From positions 16,375 through 80,374 of the forward strand of contig JACKDJ010000022.1 of assembly GCA_020633625.1 (NCBI GenBank): a stretch of 64,000 nt of DNA, read 5' to 3'. Position 1 is the first letter of the stretch. Each line of letters begins with the position of its first letter. The DNA comes from Myxococcales bacterium (lineage in GTDB: Bacteria > Myxococcota_A > Bradymonadia > REDH01). The notes below the pieces were generated by a model. That model did no database searches, was not told the DNA's origin, and saw only the letters and a list, made by a program, of their open reading frames with translations. Made by a program: the position numbers and the translations under genes. Shown here piece by piece: positions 1 to 10,000 of the stretch.

Positions 1-661
1 ATGCGAGCGCCCGAGCTTCGGGTGGTGCGAGCTCATCGTCGAGCGTCATCCACACGTAGAGGCGCATGTTCTGCGCCGACGTAGCGGCGCGGTGGACGGG
101 GAGGGTGAGCCGGTGGTGAAGCGCGATCGCGTCGGCGCCGAAGCGTGCCGCGCGCGCCAGCGGCCACAGCTCGAAGAGCCGCTGGCGTGGGTTCCAGGAT
201 CGAGATCCGGCGAGGAGGCCGAGTCGGCCCCGGTACCCGAGGCGCCGCGCCTCGGCGAGTACGCTCGTCTCGAACGAAGTGATCAGCGCACCGTCGAGAA
301 GTTCGAAGCGCCGCAGCGACTCCAGCACCGCCGCGACGACGCGGGGATCGGTCGCCTTGATCTCGACGTCGAGTGCGATGCGCGCGCGGACCTTGGCGCA
401 GAGCTCGTCGAAGGTGGGGAGCGCCTCGCCGTTCGGCAGCCGCGCTTCGCGCAACGCTTCGAGCGAGCTCGTCGCGATGGTCAGGTCGCGGTCCGTGCAA
501 CGCGCCGTCGTGGGGTCGTGCGACACCACCGCGACGCCGTCGGCCGAGAGGTGGACGTCGAGTTCGAGACGATGCGCGCGCTGCTCGATCGCCCGCTCGA
601 ACGCTTCGAGCGAGTTCTCGGGCGCATCGAGCGCGGCGCCGCGGTGGGCGATGATCTCCAT
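1..661 (-). CDS. Glycerophosphodiester phosphodiesterase family protein (C-terminus beyond window)
   Basis: This enzyme family hydrolyses glycerophosphodiesters to glycerol 3-phosphate and an alcohol. The ATG at 659-661 opens a frame with no stop before the left edge, so only about 220 N-terminal residues are visible. The N-terminus carries the family signature: IIAHRGA (His6-Arg7), PENSLEAF at 14-21, then ELDVHLSADG with acidic metal ligands Glu33 and Asp35, the second catalytic His at 48 (SHD), and DVEIK further on. No signal peptide is seen, so it is probably cytoplasmic. It is divergent from the acyltransferase/GpsA-like gene group, which fits a shared glycerophosphate theme (inference). 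Family assignment is firm; the substrate is unknown. Confidence 0.85.
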   Translation of the reverse strand, partial: MEIIAHRGAALDAPENSLEAFERAIEQRAHRLELDVHLSADGVAVVSHDPTTARCTDRDLTIATSSLEALREARLPNGEALPTFDELCAKVRARIALDVEIKATDPRVVAAVLESLRRFELLDGALITSFETSVLAEARRLGYRGRLGLLAGSRSWNPRQRLFELWPLARAARFGADAIALHHRLTLPVHRAATSAQNMRLYVWMTLDDELAPPEARALA

Positions 662-910
662 CGGCTCGTTGTCTCGCGCCGGGTGACGTCCGGGCGAGGC
701 CAGGAGCCCGGTCCAGGGTCCGTACGCGGGCGCGTTGGGTTGCGCAAGTCGGTTGGCGGGCGTGGTAGCGCGGGTCGCGGACGGACTGAGGCAACGCGAA
801 GGGCTGGACCGGGCGTCCGCTCGCCGCGAAGATACGGTGGTTCGGTCGGCGCGGACCGATCGTCGAGAGCGTTGCCCTTCCGCCGGGCCCGTGTCACCAG
901 CAGGAGCCCG

Positions 911-1351
911 ATGTCGCTCGGCAGCATCTTCGAACCCCGTCCAGACGTCGCGGCTCGCGGCGCCGACCTCGTCTATGCCGTGACGCTGAACGCCGCCGAT
1001 CTCGACCGTGCGGACGGCGTGCGGGTCGCCGTCCCTCGGCGGCTCGCGAGCGTCGACGGCCAGGTGCTCGAGCGCGGAGACTTCCCCGGGGAGCAGGGCG
1101 ACTGGGTCACGCTTCGCCCTCCGACCGACGTCCCATACCCGGTCTGCCTGCGGCTGCGTGGGGCAGGCGCTGTCGGCGCGGAGGGGCGCGGCGACTTGCT
1201 GCTCACGGTCCACGTTGGCGACGTCCCGGCGCTGTCGGGCGGTGCGACGCGGGGGCCGCTCCAGGCGATGTTCGGGCCGAACCCGGCGCTGGGCGTCGCG
1301 ATCGCGGCAGTCGTCGTCATCGGGCTCGGGTTTCTGCTCTTCTTCGCCTGA
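911..1351 (+). CDS. Hypothetical protein with C-terminal membrane anchor
   Basis: 146-residue protein starting at the ATG at 911. A longer in-frame extension reaches back to about 92, but it overlaps the opposite-strand phosphodiesterase gene and reads as low-complexity Arg-rich sequence, so I reject it. Residues 1-115 look like a soluble beta-rich domain. The last ~25 residues form one hydrophobic helix (PALGVAIAAVVVIGLGFLLF) ending right at the C-terminus, a tail-anchor topology with the domain probably in the cytoplasm. I do not recognise the family. It lies 92 bp upstream of the acyl-CoA dehydrogenase on the same strand. Confidence 0.6.
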   Translation: MSLGSIFEPRPDVAARGADLVYAVTLNAADLDRADGVRVAVPRRLASVDGQVLERGDFPGEQGDWVTLRPPTDVPYPVCLRLRGAGAVGAEGRGDLLLTVHVGDVPALSGGATRGPLQAMFGPNPALGVAIAAVVVIGLGFLLFFA

Positions 1352-1443
1352 GGCGGCTCGCCGGGTCCGTTGCGCGCGCGGGGGCGCGTTGGTAGACACC
1401 GACGCGGCGCGCATGCGCCGCGACGACGCCCAGCGAGGACGCG

Positions 1444-2622
1444 ATGGCCGCTCACCCCTTCGACCTGTTCAACCCCACCCCGGAGCACCTCGCGCTCCGA
1501 GAGACGGTGGCGCGCTGGTCGGCGGATCGGCTGGGGCCTCAGGCGGTCGAGTACGATGAGCGCGAGGAGCTCAACGTCGAGCTGTTTCGTCGCGTCGCGA
1601 CCGAGCTCGGACTCTTCGGCGTCACCGTCCCCGAAGATGCCGGCGGGTTGGGCCTGGACGCGACCGCCGCCGTCATCATCCACGAGGAGATGAGCCGCTA
1701 CGACCCCGCGTTCGCGCTCTCGTACCTGGCCCACGAGGTCCTCTTCGTAAACAACCTCTACCACTCCGCGTCGCCCTCGCAGCGCGAGCGGTACCTGCCG
1801 CAGGTGATCGACGGTCGCTGGATCGCGGGCATGGCGATGTCCGAACCCCACGCTGGGACCGACGTGCTGGGCATGTCGACGACGGCGACGCGCGACGGCG
1901 ACGGCTTTCGACTCAACGGCTCCAAGCAGTGGATCACGAACGGGTCGTGCGGCGACGTGTTCCTCGTCTACGCAAAGCTCGAGCGCGACAACCCACGGTC
2001 GATCACCTCGTTTGTCGTCGAGAGCGCCTGGGACGGCTTCTCGGTCGGCAAGAAGGAGCGGAAGATGGGGATGCGGCAGTCGCCGACCGCGCCGCTCTCG
2101 TTCGACAACGTCTACGTGCCCGCGGCGAACCTGCTCGGCGAGCCCGGTGGCGCGCTCGTCCACATGATGCGCAACCTCGAGATCGAGCGGCTGACGCTGG
2201 CGGCGATGTCGTGTGGCATCGCGCTGCGCTCCGTCGACGTGCTGAGTCGCTACGCGATCGAGGATCGCACGGCGTTTGGTCAGCCCCTGTCCGCGTTTGG
2301 CCAGATCCAGCGCTTCATCGGCGAATCGTACGCCAAGACGGAGGCTGCGCGAGCGCTGGTTTACTCCGTGGCTCGCACGCTCGGGCCCGAGAGTCGCGCG
2401 TCGCTCGGCGCCGCGTCTGCGAAGCTCGTCGCGACGATGACGGCAGAAGAGGTGGCGCGCAACGCGGTGCAGGTGCTCGGCGGCTACGGGTACACGCGCG
2501 AGTATGATGTCGAACGGCTCCTCCGCGACGCGATCCTGCTGTCAATCGGCGGCGGCACCAACGAGGCGATGCAGAAGAACATCACCGCCGACCTGCGTCG
2601 CGCCGCGCGGGGCCGCGGATGA
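1444..2622 (+). CDS. Acyl-CoA dehydrogenase, isovaleryl-CoA-dehydrogenase-like active site
   Basis: 392-residue flavoprotein of normal family length. It should oxidise an acyl-CoA to the 2-enoyl-CoA using FAD and pass electrons to ETF. Signatures are MSEPHAGTDVLG (FAD/substrate loop), SKQWITNG, and the C-terminal VLGGYGYTREYDVERLLRD. The catalytic base is placed as in isovaleryl-CoA and long-chain enzymes: Glu248 in EIERLTLAA, while the usual MCAD-position glutamate before the GT motif is Gly (SIGGGTNEA). A branched-chain or long-chain substrate is therefore more likely than a medium straight chain (inference). Its stop overlaps the ATG of the acyltransferase gene (ATGA), indicating translational coupling. 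Confidence 0.9.
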   Translation: MAAHPFDLFNPTPEHLALRETVARWSADRLGPQAVEYDEREELNVELFRRVATELGLFGVTVPEDAGGLGLDATAAVIIHEEMSRYDPAFALSYLAHEVLFVNNLYHSASPSQRERYLPQVIDGRWIAGMAMSEPHAGTDVLGMSTTATRDGDGFRLNGSKQWITNGSCGDVFLVYAKLERDNPRSITSFVVESAWDGFSVGKKERKMGMRQSPTAPLSFDNVYVPAANLLGEPGGALVHMMRNLEIERLTLAAMSCGIALRSVDVLSRYAIEDRTAFGQPLSAFGQIQRFIGESYAKTEAARALVYSVARTLGPESRASLGAASAKLVATMTAEEVARNAVQVLGGYGYTREYDVERLLRDAILLSIGGGTNEAMQKNITADLRRAARGRG

Positions 2623-4259
2623 CTCCACCCGTCGCCGGCGCAGACTCGCCGCTCTTCCGGTTCAATCGCGACCGAGGCGAGATCATCGACGAGGTCGTCG
2701 AGCGCGTCACGCGCGAAGCGCTGGAGCGGGCCTGGCGCGCGTCGGCCGAGGGCCTCGACTACCTCCTCAACGAGGCTGCATACATCGAGATCGCTCGGCT
2801 CGAGCACGACACGGACCCTGCCGCCGCGGAGCAGCTCCGGTTCTGGCACGAGGTCGCCCGCACGATGGGGCGCGCGAGCGAAGAAGAGAACGCGGAGCGA
2901 CTTCGGCGGGTCGTCGCTCGCTTCGCCGCCGAGACGGTCGGACACTTTCGTCCCACCGTGTTCAAGTTTGCGACACAGCTGCTCCCGACGGGGCTCTCGT
3001 ACGCGCTGAGCAAGGGCGTCAAGCCCGACCCTGCGAGCCTCGCCGCGCTTCGCGATCGGCTGATCATCGAGGGCGAGGTCGGCAAGCTCCGCCGACTGGC
3101 AGAAGTCGGAACCATCGTCTTCGTTCCAACCCACTCGAGCCACCTCGACAGCATCCTCGTCACTTGGGCGATCCACGAGGCGCGCCTGCCTCCGCCGGTC
3201 TACGGCGCAGAGACGCACCTCTTCACGCACCCGCTGATGTCGTTCTTCATGGCGAACCTCGGCGCATATCGCGTGAATCGAGAGCGGCAACACCGCCTGT
3301 ATCGCCGAGTGCTCAAGGCCTACTCGCAGGTCCTGATCGAGCGCGGCTACCACGGAATGTTCTTCCCGGCGGGCCAGCGCAGCCGCAGCAACGCGGTCGA
3401 GTCGTCGCTGAAGCTCGGGCTCCTCTCGACGGCGCTCGAAGCCTATATCGAAAACGTGCTGCGAAAGCGCGACCACCGCCCCGTGTTCGTTGTCCCCGTC
3501 ACGATCAACTACAACCTCGTCCTCGAGGCTCCGACGCTGATCAGCGACCACCTCGCCGAAGACGGCCACCACCGCGCGATCATCCGCGACGACGAGTTCT
3601 CCGACATCCGCCGCGTCGCGCGCTTCGTTCGCGCCACGCTCGACCTTGGGCTCAACACGACGGTTCGGTTCGCCACGCCGATGGATGTGTTCGGAAACGC
3701 GGTCGACCAAGACGGCGAGTCTCTCGACAACCAAGGGCGCCGCGTAGATCCCGAGCGCTACCTGTGGATCAACGGAGTGCCGGCCGAGGACCCCGAGCGA
3801 GACCGTGCATACACACGCCTCCTCGCGGGTCGAGTCGTCGACGCGTTCCGGCGAAACACCGTCATCAACCCGCTGCACATCGTGTGCTTTGCTCTGATCG
3901 AGCACCTGCGGCGATCGCACCCGAGCTGGGACCTGCCACGCACTCTGCGCTTCGCAAAGGGCGACAGCCTCGCCGAGGCCGTCGCGGTTGGAGAGACCGA
4001 GCGCCTCGCACGTCTCGCACGGCGAGACGCACAGGAAGGCGAGTACCGACTCTCGCGCGCGGCCAAGACCGACTCGGCCGCCGAGATGCTCGACCAGGCC
4101 ATAGCAGCTCTCGCTGTGCTCACCGATGAACCCGCGCTCGTCCGCAGCGGACGAACGCTGAGGCTCCAGGACCCGCGGATCCTCTACTACTACGCAAACA
4201 GGCTGCGCGGCTTCGACCTCGAACGCAGGCTCGGCGCGGCGCCCGGAGGCTACCGATGA
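2619..4259 (+). CDS. PlsB/PlsC-type glycerol-3-phosphate (lysophospholipid) acyltransferase
   Basis: 546-residue protein with one acyltransferase domain at about residues 140-330. Block I is HSSHLD (His172...Asp177), the HX4D catalytic dyad. Block III-like is FFPAGQRSRS near 248-256, where PlsB enzymes have GGRSRTG, and VFVVPVTINYN follows. The flanking helical regions and the length are PlsB-like rather than the short PlsC type, suggesting sn-1 acylation of glycerol 3-phosphate (inference). It overlaps the genes on both sides by 4 nt, so acyl-CoA dehydrogenase, acyltransferase and GpsA-like protein are probably made as a unit. A lysophosphatidate or other acceptor cannot be excluded. Confidence 0.82.
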   Translation: MTPPVAGADSPLFRFNRDRGEIIDEVVERVTREALERAWRASAEGLDYLLNEAAYIEIARLEHDTDPAAAEQLRFWHEVARTMGRASEEENAERLRRVVARFAAETVGHFRPTVFKFATQLLPTGLSYALSKGVKPDPASLAALRDRLIIEGEVGKLRRLAEVGTIVFVPTHSSHLDSILVTWAIHEARLPPPVYGAETHLFTHPLMSFFMANLGAYRVNRERQHRLYRRVLKAYSQVLIERGYHGMFFPAGQRSRSNAVESSLKLGLLSTALEAYIENVLRKRDHRPVFVVPVTINYNLVLEAPTLISDHLAEDGHHRAIIRDDEFSDIRRVARFVRATLDLGLNTTVRFATPMDVFGNAVDQDGESLDNQGRRVDPERYLWINGVPAEDPERDRAYTRLLAGRVVDAFRRNTVINPLHIVCFALIEHLRRSHPSWDLPRTLRFAKGDSLAEAVAVGETERLARLARRDAQEGEYRLSRAAKTDSAAEMLDQAIAALAVLTDEPALVRSGRTLRLQDPRILYYYANRLRGFDLERRLGAAPGGYR

Positions 4260-5251
4260 CCGCCCGGACCGCCGTCGGAGTCGTCGGAGCAAACCGCTTC
4301 GGCGTGGCGCTCGCCGAGCTCGCGGCTCGCAATGGGCACGACGTCGTGCTCTTCACCACCATCGCGCGCCGCGCCGCGACGCTCCGTCGCTACCGTCGGC
4401 TCACGAACAAGGTGCCGGAGCTCCAGGCGCTCCACCCGCGCGTCGCGATCACCACCGATCCGGCAGAGCTCGCCGAGCGCTGCACTCTCGTTCTGCTCAC
4501 GCTGAGCCGCGAGCACTTGAGCCGGGTCATGGAGAGCCTGTCCCCCGCGCTCGACGGTGCCCACTTCGTCGTGCACGCCGTGCACATTCTCGAAGGACCG
4601 CGGCTGCTTCGCGCGTCCGAGGTCATTCGCCAGTACACGTGTGTGAAGCAGATCGGCGTGATTGCCGGGCCTGCGCACGTCTCCGAGCTGCTCGCCGGCC
4701 AGCCAAACGCTGCCGTGGTCGGGAGCCCGTTCCCCGCCGTGATCGCCGCGGTTCGGTCTGCGCTCGCGTCCGACACGTTCCGCATCGATGGGGATCCCGA
4801 CATGAAGGGCGTCGAGCTCGCCGCGGTACTCGGACAGGTGGTCGCGATCGCCGTCGGCATCGCGGACGGTGCACAGATGGGCGCTGCCGCACACGCGACC
4901 CTCCTCACCCGCGGGCTGCGAGAGGCGGTCACCATCGGCGCGACGCTCGGCGTCGACGCACACGCTTTCTACGACCTTGCAGGTGTTGGACGCCTCGTCG
5001 ACGCGCTGCGGCGCGGGGAGCCGAACTACCACGTCGGGAACGCAATAGGCTCCGGCGTGCCGGCAGAGGAAGCCATCAGCGGTGCCCCTGGCGAGGCGCT
5101 CGGGGTACGCGTCGTCTGGCAGCTCATCGAGTACCTCGACCGCCAGCAGCTCGACCTCCCAATCTGCCGCGCGACCGCCGCCATCCTCGACGGTGACTCC
5201 GGTCCGGAGGCGCTGACGGCTGCGCTGCGGCAGGTCGATGCGACCGCGTAG
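4256..5251 (+). CDS. GpsA-family protein lacking the canonical catalytic residues
   Basis: 331 residues that align end to end with NAD(P)-dependent glycerol-3-phosphate dehydrogenase: Rossmann start VGVVGANRFG, GPAHVSELLAG (GPSFAKE region), then a block ending LLTRGLREA. However, the TKG lysine is His110, the LKN lysine is Gly193 (VLGQV), the AGxGDL aspartate is Arg246 (AGVGRL), and the SRNRxxG phosphate site reads EPNYHVG. The Rossmann motif is GxNxxG. Known GPDH catalysis needs both lysines and the aspartate, so this is probably a pseudoenzyme or an enzyme with another substrate. It is coupled by ATGA to the acyltransferase, suggesting a substrate-sensing or channelling partner (inference). 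The next gene starts inside its 3' end. Confidence 0.8.
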   Translation: MTARTAVGVVGANRFGVALAELAARNGHDVVLFTTIARRAATLRRYRRLTNKVPELQALHPRVAITTDPAELAERCTLVLLTLSREHLSRVMESLSPALDGAHFVVHAVHILEGPRLLRASEVIRQYTCVKQIGVIAGPAHVSELLAGQPNAAVVGSPFPAVIAAVRSALASDTFRIDGDPDMKGVELAAVLGQVVAIAVGIADGAQMGAAAHATLLTRGLREAVTIGATLGVDAHAFYDLAGVGRLVDALRRGEPNYHVGNAIGSGVPAEEAISGAPGEALGVRVVWQLIEYLDRQQLDLPICRATAAILDGDSGPEALTAALRQVDATA

Positions 5252-6332
5252 GGCCCGCCGCGCCTCGCCCTCCGTTGCGGCCGCGATCGCCGTGGTTGGT
5301 GCCTGCGCCGCGCCCTCGGCGACGCCGCGCCCGGAGCGCAATACCGGCCATGCCGTCGTGTCCGCAGAGTCGGCGACGGATCCCGCCGCTGCTTCCTCGT
5401 CTGGAGCCCGCCCGCCGGCTGGACAGGATGCGGCGCTCCTCCGCGAGTTGGTCGACCTACTGGGGGTCGAGACGTGCGCGGTCCCGCCCAGGGTGATGAC
5501 GCTGGAGCGCGCGGTCCGCCCGCCGATGCGAGAACGACTGGCCGGCCTCGACGAGCTCGCGCGGGCCGCCTGCAGCCTTGGAGTCCACTCGCTGCCGATG
5601 GAGTACGCGGCAGACGGCACTCCCCAGCTCGCGGTCGGCGACAACGGCGTGCTGCGAGCCGGGGGCGCCTGGTTCCTCGGTAGAGACTTCCGGCAGCAGA
5701 GCGTCTCGGGCCGAAGCATCCGCGCGACCGACGCGACCTGCGGCGACACCGAGTGCGGCGACGCCGAGCTGGTCATCGTGACTCAGCGTGGCGTCGGGGT
5801 CGTCGCCGAACTCGACGCTGCAGCGGCGGACGCGACGCTCGGGCCGGCGGACGAGTGGGGCGGTCGCGGCGCTGCAGTCGTGCTCAGCGGACCCGGGGTA
5901 CATCGGCTCTGGGTCACGGCAGGCGAGGGAGCGGCGTACACAGTTCGCCTACGATCGGGTGGACAAGGAGGGAGCGCCGCCGGCTATCGGTGGCGCCCCG
6001 GTGACGTGCTCTCCATCCCGGTTCACGTCGGCGCCGAGCTCTTCTCTCCAGACCTGGTCGGCTTTCCCGGGTGTCCCGGGAGCCTGCCCCCTTCGCCGTC
6101 GTTCACGGTCCTCGTCGACTCGGAGGGTTGGGCGGAGATCGGCGCCGACGCGGTCGGGGGCGGTGACGCCGTGATCGCCGTCTCCGGACCGTCCGGGGTC
6201 GTCGGCTGCAACGACGACTACAACGGGCTCAACCCCGGCATCTATCTCGACCTGACGCCCGGGCTGTACGCGGTGTGGGTCGGGGCGTACTCGATGGGAT
6301 CGGCTCTCGAGGTCAACGCGTACGTGCGCTGA
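5238..6332 (+). CDS. Predicted lipoprotein of unknown function
   Basis: 364 residues. The ATG at 5238 lies 14 nt inside the GpsA-like gene. The N-terminus is basic (MRPRRARR) followed by a short hydrophobic stretch and a lipobox ending VVGAC, so the mature protein should start at Cys23 as a lipoprotein. A low-complexity Ala/Ser/Pro linker follows to about residue 60, then a helical stretch and two beta-rich regions. The C-terminal part (about 265-364) resembles a PPC-like beta-sandwich: charged-pattern strands with GCNDDYNGLNPGIYLDLTPG and a final strand. I cannot name the family. It is co-oriented with the lipid genes and convergent with the next gene. Confidence 0.65.
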   Translation: MRPRRARRASPSVAAAIAVVGACAAPSATPRPERNTGHAVVSAESATDPAAASSSGARPPAGQDAALLRELVDLLGVETCAVPPRVMTLERAVRPPMRERLAGLDELARAACSLGVHSLPMEYAADGTPQLAVGDNGVLRAGGAWFLGRDFRQQSVSGRSIRATDATCGDTECGDAELVIVTQRGVGVVAELDAAAADATLGPADEWGGRGAAVVLSGPGVHRLWVTAGEGAAYTVRLRSGGQGGSAAGYRWRPGDVLSIPVHVGAELFSPDLVGFPGCPGSLPPSPSFTVLVDSEGWAEIGADAVGGGDAVIAVSGPSGVVGCNDDYNGLNPGIYLDLTPGLYAVWVGAYSMGSALEVNAYVR

Positions 6333-6344
6333 GGCGCGAGCGCG

Positions 6345-6995
6345 TCACTCGTCGTGGTGGACGCTGATGTAGAAGCCGCGTTCGCTGCGCAGCGCAACCC
6401 TCAGCGCCTTGCGGACGGTCTCCCACCAGGCGCCGATCTCTCGTGCTTCTTCTTCTGAGAAGACGTCGCCGCTCTCAGCCTCTGCGAGCATCTTGCGCAG
6501 GTCGCGCGGGTTCATGGCGCCGAAGGCCTCTGCCGGACCTTCGAGCTCGTTCGGCGGGACGATCGCGCGCCACGTGTCCGACGGCGACGCCCACGGCAGC
6601 GTGCGATCGCTGAGAAAGCCGAAGAACGTGTAGATGGCCTCGGCGTAGTCCTCGTTCCAGTCGTAGAGGTACCCGGAGCAGCTAGTGAGCACGGGGATGA
6701 GGTCGCGCACCCGCTCCGGATCGTCGACGCACGTCGCCTCTAGGATGTGCCCCGCCGCGCTGCGGTGCCAGCGGTTCCCCTGCACGGCGACCTCGACGCG
6801 CTCGAACTGGTTGAGCGCCTCGGTGCGTCGGTCTCCCTCCGCGATCCCCATGATAAGCGCCCGCAGGTCGTCCAGCGCCTCGATCGACCTACCGGGCCCG
6901 CGCGCGCGCTCGACGACCGGGATGAACTGGTCGGTGTACTTCTTGAAGTCGAGGACGCCGATCACACAGGCGCCGGTCGGGTTGTGAAGGCTCAC
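6345..6995 (-). CDS. Hypothetical protein
   Basis: Soluble 216-residue protein read from a GTG at 6995, chosen because an AGGGA sits about 6 nt upstream. A longer reading from a GTG at 7052 adds 19 residues with no clear structure. The sequence is mixed alpha/beta with conserved-looking patches such as GVLDFKKYTDQFIPVVE, SGYLYDWNEDYAEAIYTFFG and a helical C-terminus ending HHDE. There is no signal peptide or membrane helix. I do not recognise a family. It stands alone between convergent and co-directional neighbours and may be transcribed after the large secreted-protein gene. Confidence 0.6.
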   Translation of the reverse strand: MSLHNPTGACVIGVLDFKKYTDQFIPVVERARGPGRSIEALDDLRALIMGIAEGDRRTEALNQFERVEVAVQGNRWHRSAAGHILEATCVDDPERVRDLIPVLTSCSGYLYDWNEDYAEAIYTFFGFLSDRTLPWASPSDTWRAIVPPNELEGPAEAFGAMNPRDLRKMLAEAESGDVFSEEEAREIGAWWETVRKALRVALRSERGFYISVHHDE

Positions 6996-7084
6996 GGAGT
7001 TCCCTGGCGAGGGGGACACAGGCAGACCGGCGGCTCTTAGTCGCCCGGTCACGCATGTTCAAGCGGAGTTCCGCCGACGGCGCA

Positions 7085-10000
7085 CTACCGGCGTCGCCGC
7101 CGGGCGACAACGAGCCCGAGCACGACCGCGAGCGTCCACGCGGCAGACCCGCCAGACACTGGCGCGGCCGCGCAGCCAGCGCCGCCGCCGAGCGTACCCG
7201 AGGTGGCGCCCATCGGCGCTGCGTCGTCTCCGTCGCCCTCGCTCACGTCGCTGCCGGCGTCGGGATCGGCGTCAGGCGTCGTGACCGCCTGGACGCGGAA
7301 CCCGCGCGGCTGCGTCCACGGCGAGTAGTCCACGCCGTCATACGCGCGAGCACGCCAGAAGTACGATGTCGCCCCTGGCGGGTCGTACGTGACGCTGGTC
7401 GTGTCCGTGGTCTCGTCGACGTCTTCCCATGTCTCGGCGAGGTTGCGCATGTCGACGTCGATCGCCACCTGGAACTCGTAGACCAGCACGTCACCGTTGG
7501 CGTCGACCGCGTTGTCGACGATGAGCTCCACGGGCTCGTTGACGTCGAACGTCGCGCCCGCACCTGGCGCAACCGGCGTCGGCGCGCCCGGCGGCTGGTT
7601 GACGAACAGCTCCGGCGTCGTGAACGAGGCCGCGGCATATGCCGACGTGTTGCGCCCGTCGGTCGCGGCGACGCGCCAGTAGTACGTCGTCGACGGCTCG
7701 AGGTTGATCGGGATCGTCACCGAGGTGGTGCTCGCCCCAGGCGCCTGCTCGATGCGGAACGATCGATCGATCGTCGCGAAGTCGGGGTCGGTGCCGAAGT
7801 CGCCGAGGTACGACACCGGGTCGTTGTCTTCGTCCTCGACGTTCCGCCAGCGCAGCTCCACGCTGGAGACGGGCTGGACCTCGGACTCCTCGGTCGGGCT
7901 CACGATCTCCGGCGTCGGCGGCGTCGTGTTCACCTCGTCGACGACGAACGAGACCACCTCGTAGGGGCCCACGGAGCCCGATCCGTCGCGTGCCCGCGCC
8001 CGCCACGTGTACTGCGCCCCCTCCTCTAGCTCGACAGGGACTGTCCAGAGCGTCTGGCCGTCGTCGCCCTCGGCGAGACCGGTCTCACCCGCGACGCGCA
8101 GATCAGCGCGCGCTGTGATGCCGCGGAAGATCTCGAATTCGTAAGTCAGCGTCTCGAACTCCGGGTCGAGCGCGTTCTCAACGATGAGCGTCGGCGTACG
8201 CGTCGCAGCGAAGTCGATCGGCGACAGCGCGTTGGGGCGCGTCGGCGGCGAGTTGCGCTGGTTGAAGACGAACGGTGTCGCGAGGCTCCAGGGCCCCGTC
8301 ACGTCCGTCGCAACGGCGCGGGCGCGCCACCAGTAGACGTGGTCCTCGTCGAGCGAAATCGACTCGAACAACCCGGTCGTGTTCCCCGCGGTGTCTTCCG
8401 CGACGCCCACGAGCTCGGCCACGAGCCCGGAGAGGTCTCCTTCGGCATAGAGCTGGAAGTCGTAGGTCACCGTGTCGCCGTCCGGATCGTCGACGTTCTC
8501 GACGACGAGCGACACGAAGGCCCGGTTCCACGTCGCCAGGTCGATCGGAGAGACGAGGGTCGGCGCTGGCGGCCCGCTGAACACCGTCGGATCGCTGCCC
8601 GCCAGGCACTCCTCGGCGACGGTGAGGCCGTCCTCGTCCGGGTCCGTCGCGTCGTCCGCGGCGTCGGTGGAGTCGAACCCGAACGCGAGCTCGCAGACGT
8701 CGGGCGCGCCGCCCGAGTCGCTGTCTGCAAATCCGATGTTGATCGTCCAGTTCTGGGTGGCGGTGCCACCGTCACCGTCGGCGACCGAGATCCGCACGTT
8801 CACGTCGTCGAACCCCGTCGGGGGCGGGGTCCAGCGGACGTGCCCTTCGGCGTCGACCGTCATTCCCGCCGGCCCAGAGACCAACGTCCACACGAGGGTG
8901 TCGGCGCCGGGATCCGTCGCTGTCGCGTCGTACACGTAGGCGGTCCCTGCGACGACGGAGGTCACGGGGGTCGACGTCACCGTCGGCGCGACGTTGCGGA
9001 CCTGGATGGTCGCGCGGTCCGTGGCGATCCCGCCGTTCTCGTCGGTCGCGGTTGCGACGAGCGAGAACGTACCATTGTCAGGGTAGACGTGTGAGGCCGT
9101 GAGCCCGTCGCCCGTGCCGCCATCGCCGAAGTCCCAAGTGACGCTGAACGCGTCGCCGCCGGGGTCGCTGACGACCGCCGTCACGTCGAGCTGTCCGCCC
9201 TCATCGAAGGCGGCATAGGTCCCGATCTCGATCGCCGGCGCGACGTTCTGGTACGTGACGTCGAACGTGGCCGTCGTGACGCCGCCATCGTCGTCGGTCA
9301 CGACGACGACGACCGTGTACACGCCGAGAGTGTCGTAGAGGTGGGTCTGCGCGGGGCCCACGGCGGTATCGCCGTCGCCGAAGTCCCACTCGACGAGGAA
9401 CGTGTCGTCGCGGACGTCCGCGACGGACGCGTTGAAGGCTGCGGCGACGCCCTGGTTCACGGTGCGGTTTCCGCCGGCGCTGACCGTCGGCGCGACGTTG
9501 GCCACGGGCACGGTAAACCGAGTTACCGAGCGCAGGCGGCTCTCGTTGGTCACCTGCACGGCGACATCCTTCACGCTCGGGCCGTCGAGGTTGCGCCCGT
9601 CGAGGGTCGCGATCGCGCCCGTGGCGTCGTCGAAGTCACCGTCACCGTCGAGATCCCAGGCGAAGCTCAGCGTCTCCCCGAACGGGTCGAAGCTACCGCT
9701 TGCGTCGAGCGCCAGGGTGGTCCCTTCGTCGAGCGAGTAGGGCCCGCCGAGCACGGTCACGGGGACGCGGCCGGTCCGCACCATCTGGTTGGTGAACAGC
9801 GCGACCCGATCCTCGACCCCGTCGAGGTTCAGGTCCTCGTCGGCGACCTCCCGCGGGCAGAACGCGTTGACGGCCGCGGTGCCGCTCGCGGCGAGCACCG
9901 CGGCAGCCGGACCGATGTTGAACCGGAATCGCGCGGCGACCTGTGCGTCGCCCGTGATCGTCAGCGTGTCGCCGTGGTCTGCGTAGATCGCGCCGGTGCG

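Noticed and set aside
2484..4292. A 602-codon minus-strand open frame opposite the acyltransferase gene
   Set aside because: It is the shadow of a GC-rich coding region; the plus-strand frame carries the HX4D motif and the operon overlaps.
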